DNA from: JALSRK01 sp964461995 | GTDB taxonomy: Bacteria; Acidobacteriota; Terriglobia; Bryobacterales; Bryobacteraceae | Direction of reading: 5' to 3' | DNA length: 64,000 nt | NCBI GenBank assembly: GCA_964461995.1 | Contig: CAYWXL010000006.1 | Location: 49,781-113,780 of the forward strand | Shown: positions 44,326 through 54,800 of the stretch, one piece after another | Numbering within the stretch: the first letter of the stretch is position 1 | Layout: each line of letters begins with the position of its first letter | The notes under the pieces: generated by a model | The model's input: the letters and a program-made list of their open reading frames with translations, nothing else | Told to the model about the DNA's origin: nothing | Database searches by the model: none | Translations under genes and position numbers: made by a program

Positions 44326-44871
44326 CTACTCTTCCGGAACGCCGCTCGCGGGTTCGTAGAAGCTCAAAGCGTTGTCGCCGTGCCGGATGGTCCGCGTGCG
44401 CCGGAGCCGCCCGTATTCCTCTTTGAGCCGCTTGCGGGCGGCGTGCTGCACCACCACCAGCGGCGGCGGGTTCTCGCCCAAGGCCCGCAGCGCCGCTTCG
44501 TATTCCCCCTCGAGCGTGTAGGGCGGGTCGAGAAAGACGATGTCCGCGTCGTACTGGGCCAGCCGTGGGACCGCCTTGCCGCGGTGGATCTCGAAGCCCT
44601 CCTCGACGCCCAGGCTCCGCAAGTTCTCTTGGATCTGCCGCACCGCCGCCGGCTTCCGCTCGATGAAGATCACCTTGCCGGCTCCGCGGCTCAGCGCCTC
44701 GATGCCCACCGCTCCGCAGCCCGCGTAGGCATCGACGAAGGTGCAGCCTTCGATCCGCGGCGCCAGCACGTTGAACAGGGCCTCCCGCAACCGGTCCGGC
44801 GTCGGCCTCACGTCGAGGCCGGGCAACGACCGGATCCTCCGGCTGCGAAACCGTCCCGCGATCACCCGCAT
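44326..44871 (-). CDS. rsmD: 16S rRNA (guanine966-N2)-methyltransferase
   Basis: A 181-aa RsmD-family enzyme. MRVIAGRFRSRRI, RPTPDRLREALFNVL, FVDAYAGCGAVGIEALSRGA (SAM site) and the catalytic IVFLDPPY (DPPY) are all present. GGGAGAAG precedes ATG 44871. It methylates G966 of 16S rRNA at the ribosomal P-site region. It follows recG on the same strand, 52 bp downstream. Confidence 0.94.
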   Translation of the reverse strand: MRVIAGRFRSRRIRSLPGLDVRPTPDRLREALFNVLAPRIEGCTFVDAYAGCGAVGIEALSRGAGKVIFIERKPAAVRQIQENLRSLGVEEGFEIHRGKAVPRLAQYDADIVFLDPPYTLEGEYEAALRALGENPPPLVVVQHAARKRLKEEYGRLRRTRTIRHGDNALSFYEPASGVPEE

Positions 44872-44923
44872 GCTTCTCTTCTCCCGGCTTCGGCGGCCCC
44901 GGCCCGTTTACTCTCCGGCGCCC

Positions 44924-47023
44924 TCACCCGACCTGCACCAGCCCGTAGCGGCGCTGCCAGTGGTCCCGGATGTAGGCCACCGCTCGCTTCAACTCTTCCG
45001 GTGAGGGCGGATTCTCGACGAAGGCGGTCGCCTCGCTCCGGGCCACTTCGAGGACGTCCTGGTCCCGGATCAGGTTGCCGATCCGGAACGCCGGCAGCCC
45101 CGATTGCCGCGTCCCGAAGAACTCTCCCGGCCCTCGCAGCCGCAGGTCCATCTCGGCGATGTGGAAGCCGTCGGTGGACTCGACGATGGTCCGGATCCGC
45201 TCCCGCGCCGCGTCGTTCAGCTTGCCGGTCACCAGAATGCAGTAGCTCTGCTCCGCCCCCCGGCCCACGCGCCCCCGCAACTGGTGCAGTTGCGCCAGCC
45301 CGAAGCGCTCGGCCTGCTCGATCACCATCACGGTGGCGTTCGGCACGTCCACGCCCACCTCGATGACCGTCGTCGAGACCAGGATTTTGATCTCGCCCTC
45401 CTTGAAGGCGCGCATCACGGCCTCCTTTTCCTCCGCCGGCAGCTTGCCGTGCAGCAGGCCCACCTTCACATCCGGGAAGACCACCTTCGAGAGATGCTCG
45501 TGCATCTTCTCGGCCGCCTTCATCGCCTGCGTTTCGGACTCTTCGATCACCGGATAGACGACGTAGGCCTGCCGCCCCTTGTCGATCTCCCGCCGCAGGA
45601 AGCTGTAGACGCGCTCGATCTGGTCTTCGGTCACGTGGAAGGTCTTCACCGGCTTGCGGCCCGGCGGCATCTCGTCGATGACGGAGACGTCGAGGTCGCC
45701 GTAGATGGTGAGCGCCAGCGTCCGCGGGATCGGCGTGGCGGTCATCACCAGCACGTCCGGCGCCACGCCCTTCTCGATCATCCGCAGCCGCTGCATCACC
45801 CCGAAACGGTGCTGCTCGTCGATGATCACCAGCCCCAGCTTGTGGAACGCCACGTCCTCCTCGAGCAGCGCGTGCGTGCCGGCGATCACCTGGATGCGGC
45901 CCTCGGCAAGCAGCTTCTTGATCTGCTTCTTCTCGCGCTGGCTCTGCGAACCCACCAGCAGGCCGGTGACGTAGCCGAGCTTGTCGAACAGGTTCTTGAA
46001 GCTGAAGTAGTGCTGGGTGGCGAGGATCTCGGTGGGCGCCAGCACCGCCACCTGGTAGCCGTTCTCGATGGCGATGATCGCCGCCTCGGCGGCCACCAGC
46101 GTCTTGCCGCTGCCGACGTCGCCCTGCAGCATCCGGTTCATCGGATGTTCGGAGGCCATGTCCCGGGCGATCTCGCCCAGCACCCGCTTCTGCGCCCGCG
46201 TCGGCTTGAACGGCAGCATTTGCTTGATCTTCTCCCGCACCCGGTCGGTGAGTTGGAACGATATCCCCTTCCTGAGCCGCGCCTTCGTGCGCTTCAGGCT
46301 CAGGCCGCACTCGAGCCAGAAGAACTCCTCGAAGATCAGCCGGTACTGCGCCGGCGAGCGGAAGGCGTTCAGCAGCCGCAGGTCGGTCCCCGGCGGCGGG
46401 AAGTGCAGCTCCCGGACCGCACGATCCCGCTCGGGCAGCTTGAGGCGCCGGAGGATGTGGTCGGGCAGCGGCTCCTCGATCGGGGCGAGCCGCTCGAGCA
46501 CCCCATGGATGATGCGGCGGAACACCCGGGTGGTGATCTTGCCAATGGCCTGGTAGATGGGCACGATCCGGCCGGTGTGGAGCGAGACGTCCGGGTCGTC
46601 GGGATCGAGAATCTCGAACTCCGGGTGGATCATCGCCAGCGTGCCGGAGTAGCGGTCGAACTCCACCTTGCCGTACAGCGCCACTTCCTTGCCCGGCTCG
46701 ATCACGTTGGCCAGGTAGTCGCTGTGGAACCACTTGCCGGTAAGCGTCCGGCCGGACTCGTCGGTAAAGGTCGCCTCGAACAGCCCCAGGCGCCGCCGCT
46801 GGAAGGAAGCCAGCCGCGCGCTCTCGACCACCGCCAGCACGGTGGCCGTCTCCCCCGGGGCCAGCTCGTTGATCCGCTTTACGTTCGAGCGGTCCTCGTA
46901 GCGGAATGGAGCGTAGGTGAGCAGGTCCTCGACGGTGCGGATCCCCTTGGCTTCCAGCGTCTTCGCCCGCGGCGGACCGATGCCCTTGACGTATTGAACG
47001 GGGGTGTCCAGCTCCAGCGTCAA
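44924..47023 (-). CDS. recG: ATP-dependent DNA helicase RecG
   Basis: A 699-aa branch-migration helicase that remodels stalled forks and Holliday junctions. The N-terminal wedge/OB region begins with VQYVKGIGPPRAKTLEAKGIRTVEDLL; helicase motifs include MLQGDVGSGKTLVAAEAA (Walker A), IDEQHRFGV (DEQH), VMTATPIPRTLA, and the C-terminal QLRGRVGRG. Length is normal. TTG 47023 starts the frame; a TTTAAT hexamer ends 6 nt before it, so a leaderless transcript is possible. It is divergent from the LmbE gene. Confidence 0.96.
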   Translation of the reverse strand: MTLELDTPVQYVKGIGPPRAKTLEAKGIRTVEDLLTYAPFRYEDRSNVKRINELAPGETATVLAVVESARLASFQRRRLGLFEATFTDESGRTLTGKWFHSDYLANVIEPGKEVALYGKVEFDRYSGTLAMIHPEFEILDPDDPDVSLHTGRIVPIYQAIGKITTRVFRRIIHGVLERLAPIEEPLPDHILRRLKLPERDRAVRELHFPPPGTDLRLLNAFRSPAQYRLIFEEFFWLECGLSLKRTKARLRKGISFQLTDRVREKIKQMLPFKPTRAQKRVLGEIARDMASEHPMNRMLQGDVGSGKTLVAAEAAIIAIENGYQVAVLAPTEILATQHYFSFKNLFDKLGYVTGLLVGSQSQREKKQIKKLLAEGRIQVIAGTHALLEEDVAFHKLGLVIIDEQHRFGVMQRLRMIEKGVAPDVLVMTATPIPRTLALTIYGDLDVSVIDEMPPGRKPVKTFHVTEDQIERVYSFLRREIDKGRQAYVVYPVIEESETQAMKAAEKMHEHLSKVVFPDVKVGLLHGKLPAEEKEAVMRAFKEGEIKILVSTTVIEVGVDVPNATVMVIEQAERFGLAQLHQLRGRVGRGAEQSYCILVTGKLNDAARERIRTIVESTDGFHIAEMDLRLRGPGEFFGTRQSGLPAFRIGNLIRDQDVLEVARSEATAFVENPPSPEELKRAVAYIRDHWQRRYGLVQVG

Positions 47024-47029
47024 CCTTCA

Positions 47030-47035
47030 ATTAAA
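47030..47035 (-). promoter_or_regulatory. -10-like box 6 nt before recG (leaderless candidate)
   Basis: TTTAAT on the minus strand (five of six matches) ends six nucleotides before TTG 47023. GAAGG is also there but abuts the start codon, too close to act as a normal ribosome binding site. Confidence 0.35.
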
Positions 47036-47089
47036 CCGCACCGCCCGCCGCCACGGCGCGATAGAATGCGTCGAGAGAACGGGAAGCTC

Positions 47090-47911
47090 ATGAAACGGAT
47101 TCGAGGACTCATGCTGGCGCCGATACTTGCTGCTCTTTGGGGGCCGGGCGCCGCCGGGGCGGCGTCGAAGCACACCCTGCTCGCCGTCTTCGCCCACCCG
47201 GACGACGAGATCACCGTCGCCCCCATGCTGGCCAGGTACGCCGCCGAAGGCCACGACGTCTACCTGGTGACCGCCACTTCCGGCCAGGCCGGCGACGCCA
47301 ACACCGACATCCCCGCCGGGCCGGAGCTGGGCGCCGCCAGGGAGAAGGAGGTCCGCTGCTCGGCCCGCGCCCTGGGCATCCACGAGCCGTTCCTCTTCCA
47401 GCTCCAGGACGGCAAAATGGCCCAACCGGCCTCCATCGAGGCCATGGCCAAGCGCCTGCGCGAGGTCATCAACCGCGTAAAGCCCGACGTGATCGTCACC
47501 TTCGGACCGGAAGGCGTCAGCGGCCACCCGGACCACCGCATCGTCGGGGCCGTCGCTACCGAAGTCTTCCAGTGGCGCGAGAGGCTCGAGTGGCGCCCCA
47601 AGAAGCTCTACTACGTGGTGCTGCCCGCCTCCTACATGCCGCCGGATCCCACCCGCGCCGGCTTGAGCCGGCAATCGGCCGCCGTCTCCGACGAATTCAT
47701 CACCACCGTAGTGAACGCCGAGGCGGGACTGGAGAAGACCTGGCGCGCCATGCAGTGCCACGTCACCCAGTGGGCCCCCGTCGAGCGCATGCGCCGCATG
47801 TTCGAGGTGCGCAAGAAGATCATCGGCGGCAACGTCTACCTGCGCCTGGCGCTGGCCTCCGAGGCAACGCCGCCCGAGAGGGAAGGCGATATTTTCTCTG
47901 GGCTGGATTAA
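47090..47911 (+). CDS. Secreted PIG-L (LmbE) family deacetylase
   Basis: A 273-aa zinc-dependent N-deacetylase. A signal peptide (MLAPILAALWGPGAAGA) is followed by the metal-binding AHPDDEITVAPMLARYAAEGHDV and SGHPDHR, both diagnostic of PIG-L enzymes, which deacetylate N-acetylglucosamine-containing substrates. ATG 47090 has GGGAAG 5 nt upstream; TAGAAT at 47062-47067 is a likely -10. The frame is open for thousands of bases upstream only because it runs antisense to recG. It precedes the Tc-like locus but the gap (365 bp) argues against co-transcription. Confidence 0.9.
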   Translation: MKRIRGLMLAPILAALWGPGAAGAASKHTLLAVFAHPDDEITVAPMLARYAAEGHDVYLVTATSGQAGDANTDIPAGPELGAAREKEVRCSARALGIHEPFLFQLQDGKMAQPASIEAMAKRLREVINRVKPDVIVTFGPEGVSGHPDHRIVGAVATEVFQWRERLEWRPKKLYYVVLPASYMPPDPTRAGLSRQSAAVSDEFITTVVNAEAGLEKTWRAMQCHVTQWAPVERMRRMFEVRKKIIGGNVYLRLALASEATPPEREGDIFSGLD

Positions 47912-48276
47912 CCCCGGCGGTTGATTCGCCGAGCTTTCCTTTGAAATTCGTGACAAAAAAATTCTCCCATTTTCGCAAGTTCCTGTGGATAATGGTTGAG
48001 ACAGATAGTTCTGGCTGATCTCTTTTTTCCTGCACACGCCGGTCTGGAGGGGAGCGACCGGGCCAGGACTTAATCCGGCGTTCGCACTGCCCCGCGGGGG
48101 AGTGTGGACCAACAAGACGAGGAGTAAAAGCGGTCGCGAGAAAGACCGGCGTCCAGCCGATTCAATCGCCGGAGCGCGGGAACAGCTTGGGGTTTCGACT
48201 CCACCCCCGATGTCGTGCTGTTTCCAGCCTTTGATCCCGGTTGCCGGAGCAGCGGCCGCTAGCGAGGAGGAAAGAG
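47912..48276. other. Gene-free region before the Tc-like locus
   Basis: About 365 bp, partly AT-rich (for example poly-A near 47954-47961). It contains a GATAAT hexamer (47988-47993) as a possible -10 for the toxin genes and a perfect DnaA-box sequence TGTGGATAA (47984-47992) overlapping it. No supported ORF, tRNA or terminator was seen. This is the likely control region for the Tc-like operon. Confidence 0.4.
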
Positions 48277-51200
48277 ATGGCCCCGACCTATTTCAACGAA
48301 AACCGCTACTCGTATCTCGTGGCGAGTTGGCGCGAACCCACGAACGTAGACTACCAGGTGGACTCGCCCGTCGGCCGGTTCGAGCGCCGTGTGCACCGGA
48401 TGTTCATCGAGGGACAGCGGCGCTTGCACCAGGAGGAATTCGCCCTGGCTCTGGACACCTTCCGGGAACTCCAGGCGCTGATTCTCGTCACTGCAGATCC
48501 GCAGATGCCGCCGAACCCGCACCGCTCCCCCGGCTTCCGCTTCCCCATGGATGCTGCTCTGGTGAACACCCTCGCCGGCCGGGCGGGCGAAATCCTCCGG
48601 GAGACGCCGCCGACTGTCTACCGCTTCCCCGACGCGGTGGCGCCGGACGTCTCGAAGCTCCCCGCCTCGGTCCAGCAGAAGATCAAGCCGGCCGTGGAAA
48701 GCGAACTGCACATCACTTCGTTTCACGGGAAGGTCTTCGGCCTGGTCGAGAGCGGCCTCGCCGCTGCGGCCAAAGAGGACTGGTCTTCCGCCCTGCGCCG
48801 TTACGGCGCCGCATTGAAGGCGACCCCGGCCGCGGACAAGGCGGTGCGCGCGTCCCTGCTCCACGACATCGCCATCCTGAACGAGAAGCTGAACCGCCGG
48901 AGCCGCGCCGAACAGCTCGGCCGGGAAAGCGCCAAGCTCTTCTCCGAGGCCCGGGTTCCGAAAGCTCAGGCGCACGCCCTCGACACGCTCACCGGCGTGC
49001 TGCTCAGGGGCGGCAAGAAGGACGATGCGGCCCGCGCCGCCAAGCAGGCCGAGGACGTCCGCAAACGGAACAACCTGTTTCCGGTGATCGTCGGCCCGTC
49101 GCTGGCGCCCCCGGCCGCGGCGCCCATCACCGCTCCGGTCTCCGGGATCGGGCCGCTGTCGGCGCCCCAGCCCATCACCGTGGCCCAGCCGGTCTTGCTC
49201 GCCCAGCCCGCCCTGGCCATTCAGCCCGGCGCCCCAACCGCCGCGCCTGCGGCCGCCGCAGCCGCTCCCGCCTTAGGCGCGCCGGCCCCGGCTCTGATGG
49301 GCCTCGCCTACCTGCCTGAAAAGGCGGCCGTCAAGACCCTCACCATCCGCGGGGCCGACGCCACCGCGTCCATCGTGCTCGACGCCCGCGCCGGTACGAA
49401 CGTGAAGAGCTTCCTCGGCACGCTCCGCGTCACCGACAGCCTGGATCTCGTCACCGGCTTCTGGTGGACGCCCACTCAGATGGTCGCCTACCTGCCCCAC
49501 ATGTACTTCTTCCTCATCCCCATGGCCATCGGCGACTGCCTCACCGGCATGGGCAACCTCGACGAGGCCGAAAAGGAGTACCTCGGCGTCCTGCCGTACC
49601 CGTTCATCAACCGCAAATACGAGATCGTGCGATGGTGGACCCGCATGGCGGAGCTCTATCTCGAGATGGGCGACGAGCTCTACCGGCGCGCGAAAGACAA
49701 TCCCGCCGGCTGGCAGCATGCCCGGGCGCACTACGAAAAGATCGTCCGCCGCACCGGCACGATCAACGCCGCCTCGCCGCTGTACAAAGATTCCAAGCTG
49801 GCCGGCATCCGCCAGCGCGTCACCGCCTTCCTGAACGCCGCCGACCCGCTGGCTGTGAATGACAACCCGCGCATTCTCGGAAAGGTGCTGCGCGCGCGCT
49901 CCCGCCTCGACCAGATCCAGGCCGGCCTGAACTTCTTCGGCTTCGCCCCCGATTACCTGCCCCCCTTCAGCTTCGAGTACCTGCAGAACACCGCCCGCTA
50001 CTTCGCCCAGAACGCCGCCCAGATCGAGCAGCAGTACATCCAGTACAAGAGCACGGCGGAGAACGAGGAGCTTCGCCGCGAGCAGCTCGACCAGCAGGCC
50101 GAAGTGGCCCGCCAGACCGTCGTCTTAGAGCAGCGCGGTCTCGACGAGGCCATCGCCGGCATCGGCGTCGCCCAGGCCAGCCTCGACTACGCCCAGACCC
50201 AGCGGCAGAACGCCATCCAGTCCAAGCAGGACTTCGACAATGCCCGCTGGGAGCTGCTCGAATACGCCGAGCTGGAGGCCTGGGCCGGAGCGGCCAGCGT
50301 GGATGAGGACGACGAGATCAAGCAGACGATCTCCGGCTACCGCTACTACAACACCACCCGGAAGAGGCGCAGCGAAGTTCTCAAAGACCTCGCCCACCGC
50401 CGGACCAAGCTCTCGCACGACCTCGAGGCCGCCAAGCTCCAGCGCCAGATCGACTCTGCCACCGCCTACATGGGCATCTCCCAGGCCCAGGTGGCCCAGG
50501 CCCAGGCCCGCAAGGCCGTGGCCGAGCAGCGCGTCCAGATCGCCCAGCTCCAGCAGCGCAACGCCGAGGAGAACCGCGACTTCCTCGACATGAAGGAGTT
50601 CAGCTCCCGGCTCTGGTACGAGCTGGCCCGCGAGGCCCGCCGCCTCACCCGCCGCTACCTCGACATGGCCATCGAAACCGCCATGCTCATGGAACGCGCC
50701 TACAACGCCGAGACCGAGCGCGGGCTGCGCATCATCCGCTTCGACTACGGCAGCGGCCGCACCGCCGACCTGCTCGCCGCCGACCGCCTCCGGGCCGACA
50801 TCGACTACTTCACCCTCGACCTGGTCACCACCATCCGGCCCAAGAAGTCGCCCGTCAAGAAGACCATCAGCCTCGCCGACCGCCGCCCCATGGCCTTCCA
50901 GCAGCTCAAGCAGACCGGCCGCTGTTTCTTCCAGACCGAACTGGAGGACTTCGACCGCGAACACCCCGGCCTCTACCTCTGCAAGCTCCGCAACGTCGAG
51001 CTGCTCTTCGTCGGCATCACCGGGGCCTCCTCGCTCGCCGGCAGCCTGCGCAACGTGGGCGTCTCGAAGTTCCGCAACGCTTCCGGCGGCGTCCTCACCC
51101 GGCACTACCCCTCCGACGTGATGCCGCTCTCGCAGTACGACCTCCGCCAGGACGCCCTGGCCTTCCGCGTCTCGCCCAACGACCTGCGGCTGTTCGAGAA

Positions 51201-51777
51201 CAACGGCATCGACACCCTCTGGCAGCTCGAGCTGCCGCTCGACGCGAACGACTTCGACTTCAACGAGATCCTCGACGTCCAGCTCGTCATCTACTACGAC
51301 GGCTTGTTCAGCCCGAGCCTCGAGGCCGCCGTCAAAGCCGCCCTGCCCGCCTCGGGGACCGCCACCCGCGGCTTCTCCATGCGCATGAGCTTCCCCGACG
51401 AGCTCTTCTACCTGCGAAACAAGGGCGAGGCGATCCTCGAGTTCAGCCCCGGCATGTTCCCGCGCAACCAGACCAACCTGAAGCGCACCGGCGTGCTGAT
51501 CAAGGTCCTCGGCGACGCCGCCGCCGGGCTCACCATGCGCCTGACGCCCGCCGGCGGCCCGGCCGAGCTCACCCTCGTCGCCAACGCCGAAGGCGAGGTG
51601 AACGACGCCACCCCCGGCAAGCCGCTGCGCAAGCTCCACAACCGCTCGATGCTCGACACCTGGACCTTGCGCATCACCGCCGATGACAACCCGGGCCTCG
51701 TCGCGGACGGCGAACTCGATCTCGCCGGGCTCCAGGACGTTCTCGTGTTCTTCGAGTACTCGTTCGACTACCGGTGA
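48277..51777 (+). CDS. Tc toxin subunit A-like protein (short TcA)
   Basis: At 1166 aa this is less than half the size of Photorhabdus TcdA1. An N-terminal helical, TPR-like part (about residues 30-270) is followed by an Ala/Pro-rich linker (272-341). A long coiled-coil region (about 572-792, with AVAEQRVQIAQLQQRNAEENRDFLDMKEFSSRLWYELA) closely follows the TcA pattern of IAEQELENH then DEFMRDKFTNQELYDWM, which forms the translocation channel. The C-terminal ~300 residues (TISLADRRPMAFQQLKQTGRCFF, HPGLYLCKLRNVELLFVGITG) correspond to the TcA domain that binds TcB. There is no signal peptide. A strong GAGGAGGAAAGAG precedes ATG 48277, and the B-C fusion gene follows 25 bp later. Receptor-binding domains typical of TcA are not recognisable. 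Confidence 0.8.
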   Translation: MAPTYFNENRYSYLVASWREPTNVDYQVDSPVGRFERRVHRMFIEGQRRLHQEEFALALDTFRELQALILVTADPQMPPNPHRSPGFRFPMDAALVNTLAGRAGEILRETPPTVYRFPDAVAPDVSKLPASVQQKIKPAVESELHITSFHGKVFGLVESGLAAAAKEDWSSALRRYGAALKATPAADKAVRASLLHDIAILNEKLNRRSRAEQLGRESAKLFSEARVPKAQAHALDTLTGVLLRGGKKDDAARAAKQAEDVRKRNNLFPVIVGPSLAPPAAAPITAPVSGIGPLSAPQPITVAQPVLLAQPALAIQPGAPTAAPAAAAAAPALGAPAPALMGLAYLPEKAAVKTLTIRGADATASIVLDARAGTNVKSFLGTLRVTDSLDLVTGFWWTPTQMVAYLPHMYFFLIPMAIGDCLTGMGNLDEAEKEYLGVLPYPFINRKYEIVRWWTRMAELYLEMGDELYRRAKDNPAGWQHARAHYEKIVRRTGTINAASPLYKDSKLAGIRQRVTAFLNAADPLAVNDNPRILGKVLRARSRLDQIQAGLNFFGFAPDYLPPFSFEYLQNTARYFAQNAAQIEQQYIQYKSTAENEELRREQLDQQAEVARQTVVLEQRGLDEAIAGIGVAQASLDYAQTQRQNAIQSKQDFDNARWELLEYAELEAWAGAASVDEDDEIKQTISGYRYYNTTRKRRSEVLKDLAHRRTKLSHDLEAAKLQRQIDSATAYMGISQAQVAQAQARKAVAEQRVQIAQLQQRNAEENRDFLDMKEFSSRLWYELAREARRLTRRYLDMAIETAMLMERAYNAETERGLRIIRFDYGSGRTADLLAADRLRADIDYFTLDLVTTIRPKKSPVKKTISLADRRPMAFQQLKQTGRCFFQTELEDFDREHPGLYLCKLRNVELLFVGITGASSLAGSLRNVGVSKFRNASGGVLTRHYPSDVMPLSQYDLRQDALAFRVSPNDLRLFENNGIDTLWQLELPLDANDFDFNEILDVQLVIYYDGLFSPSLEAAVKAALPASGTATRGFSMRMSFPDELFYLRNKGEAILEFSPGMFPRNQTNLKRTGVLIKVLGDAAAGLTMRLTPAGGPAELTLVANAEGEVNDATPGKPLRKLHNRSMLDTWTLRITADDNPGLVADGELDLAGLQDVLVFFEYSFDYR

Positions 51778-51802
51778 GCCGCGGCGAGGAGGAGGAGAGA
51801 TC

Positions 51803-54800
51803 ATGGCGCAACGAGGAGCCAAAACGAGTCAGGCGTCGCCTCCCGCCGGGACCGGCCAGGTTCCCGGGCTGGGCGAAGCCTTCCGTATCAATCTCAATAC
51901 CGGCCAGGGAGTCTACTCCTACAAGCTGCCCCTTCCGGAGGGCGTGGCCCGGCACACCCCGCAGTTGAGCCTCGAGTACGCCCACGGCAACGGCCACGGC
52001 CCGTTCGGCTTCGGCTGGAAGCTGGATCTGCGCCGCATCGGCCGCCGCCTGGACTATGGCGCCGGCGAAGACGCCGTGGAACGCTACCACGACGGCGGCG
52101 CCGAACTGGTCGAGCTGCCCGGCGGCGGTTTCGCGCCCGTTCGCGAAACGGCCTTCACCCGGTATTCGCGCACCGGCGGCGGCTGGCGCATCGAGGAGCG
52201 CAACGGCACGGTCCACGAACTGGGCATGAACCCTGCCGCCAGGACGGCGGACCCGGACCATCCGGACCGCATCACCGAATGGCTCCTCGAGCGCAGCCTC
52301 GACGCCTCCGGCAACGAGATCGCCTATAGCTACGAGCGCGACGGCGGCACGGCGTACCCGGCCGAGATCCGCTACGCCGTCTATGCCGTGCGGTTTTTCT
52401 ATGAGGAGCGCCCCGACGTCCGCGTGAACGGCCGCGCCGGCTACTTGCGCCGGGTCGCAAAACGGTGCCGCCGCATCGAGCTCTACCTCGATCCCGGCCC
52501 TGGCGAGCGGCTCATCCGCTCCTGGACCTTCACCTACACGCAGGACGCCGCCAGCGGGCTCTCCTTCATCGCTTCCATCCAACTCGTCTCGCACGGGCCC
52601 GCCGCGGACGGCTCCGGGGACGTCGTCCGCGCCCCGGTCCGGTTCACTTACAGCTCTTTCGCTTCCCGCGAGCGCCAGGTGCGCTGGATGGAGAGCGAGG
52701 GCTCCGAGCCCCCGGCCCTCTCGGACCCCGACGCCGCCCTGGTCACCCTCGACGAGGCTCCCCTGCCGGGCATCCTCCAGGTGGTCAACGGCCGCCAGCA
52801 CTACTGGCGCAACCGCGGCGACGGATCCTGGGCCTGGCCCGTCCCGGTCGAGCAGGCGCCGCGGCTGGCCTCCTTCGCCCGGGACGGCGTCGCCTTCCTC
52901 GACGCCGACGCTTCCGGGACGGCGGATCTACTCATCGCCGGTGATGAGCCGCTGCCCGGCTACTACGAAAACGGCGGCCGCCGGGGCTGGGTGCGCTTCG
53001 TCGCCTACCCGAGGGGAAGCCGCGCCCGGCCGGACTGGCGCCGGCCCAGAACCCGCGTCGCCGACGCCGACGGGAACGGCCGCATCGACGCCATCGGCGA
53101 GGCCGGCCGGGCTTACGCGGTCTGGATCAACAACGGCGAGGACGGCTGGTCTCAGCCCTTGCTGGCTCCCAAGGGGACCGGCGAGGAGGGTCCCGACGCC
53201 CCGCTCGACGACCCCTCCGTCCATCTGGCCGACATGACCGGCGACGGGCTCCAGGACATCGTCCGCGTGCGCTCCGGCCGCGTCGAGTACTGGCCGTCGC
53301 TCGGGCACGGCCGTTACGGGCCCCGCGCCGTGATGCGCAACAGCCCGCGCCTCAGGGATCTCGACCGGCTCCGGGAGAACCTCTTCCTGATCGACATCGA
53401 CGGCGACGGCTGCGCCGACCTCGTCTTCGTCACCGCCGCCGGCATCGAGATCCACCACAACCAGAACGGCGCGGAGTTTGGCGAATCGGTGGTCCACGAG
53501 CTCGTACCGGCGCCCATTCCCGGCACGATTCGGCCGGTGGACCTGCTCGGCGAAGGGCGCCTCGGGCTGCTCTACAACAGCCGCCGCACCGGCGGCACGG
53601 CTTACGTCTACGTGAGCTTCGGCCGGGCGAAAACACCCCACCTGTTGACCCGCATCGACAACGGCACGGGCTTGACCTCAGAGATCTTCTATCGCCCGGC
53701 CTCGGAAGACTACCGCCGCGACCGCCAGGCCGGCAAGCTGTGGGACACCAACTTCCCCTTCCCGCTCACCGTCGTCGCCGGCTCCCGCGAGGTGGACGCA
53801 ACCTCCGGCCAGACCGTCGAGACCGAGTACCGCTACCACGAAGCCCACTACGAGCCGCGCACCCGCCAGTTCCAGGGCTTCCGCCGCTCCGAGCGCATCG
53901 AGAAGGGTGACGAGAGCCGCGCCGACACCCGTACCGTCTTCCACTTCCTGATGGCTCAGGAGCGCCGGCGCGGCCACGGGCCCGAACACGCCCACCTGAA
54001 CGGGATGCTCCGCCGGACGGAGGTCTACGGGCTGGACGGTTCCCCGGACGAGGATCTCCCCTACACGGTCGAAGAGGCCGACTACGGGCTCCGGATCCTG
54101 GACGCACTCGCCGGCGGAGAGGTGCGGGTCTTCGTCTTCGTCACCGCCCGGCGCACCGAGGATTCGGACCGCACCGCTGATCTGCGCGGGGAGGAGCGCA
54201 CCTACGAATACGATGACCTCGGCAACGTTACCCGGGAACGGCTGCGCGGCTACGGCGTGCGCAATGGCGCCCCGCAGCCCGAGCGCGTCCGCGTCACCGA
54301 GACCGAATACGCCACCGCCGCCGGCCGCTGGCTGATCGACAAGCCCTCCCGCATCACCGTCCGCGACGCCGGCGGCGCGATCCTCACCGAGATCCGCCGC
54401 TACTACGACGGCGCCGCCTTCACCGGCCTCCCCCTCGGCCAGGCAGATCGCGGGCTCCTCACCCGCGAGGAGCGCCTCGTGCTGCCGGAGCCGGAGTTCC
54501 AGGCCCACTACCAGGGGATGGACGCCGCCGCCCTGGGCTACCACACGGCGGCCGACGCCGACGGCGCGCCCGCCGTCTTCATCGACGCCGAGCGACACGC
54601 CTACGACGCCCGCGGTCTCCGCACGGCCGACCGCGACGCCCTCGGCAACGACCGGCGCTACGACTACGACGCCTCCGGGCTGCTGCGCGTCAAGCTCACT
54701 GACGCGCTGGGCGAGACCCGTTTCGACTACGACCGCGCGGTCCGCGAGCCGGTGCGCATCCTGTACGCTGACGGGGCGGAAACCCGCCTCGCCTACGACG

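Noticed and set aside
45104..47089. Extension of the LmbE gene frame upstream across recG
   Set aside because: It is antisense to recG and has no domain. The signal peptide and ribosome site fix the LmbE start at 47090.
47984..47992. A perfect DnaA-box sequence (TGTGGATAA), suggesting a replication origin
   Set aside because: It is a single box with no cluster of further boxes and no dnaA, dnaN or gidA/parA genes nearby. The presence of guaA, rpsA and recG does not indicate an origin.
50125..51822. A 565-codon antisense frame over the TcA-like gene
   Set aside because: Its Glu/Val/Leu/Gly-rich translation mirrors the coiled-coil coding sequence on the plus strand; no start site or family match.
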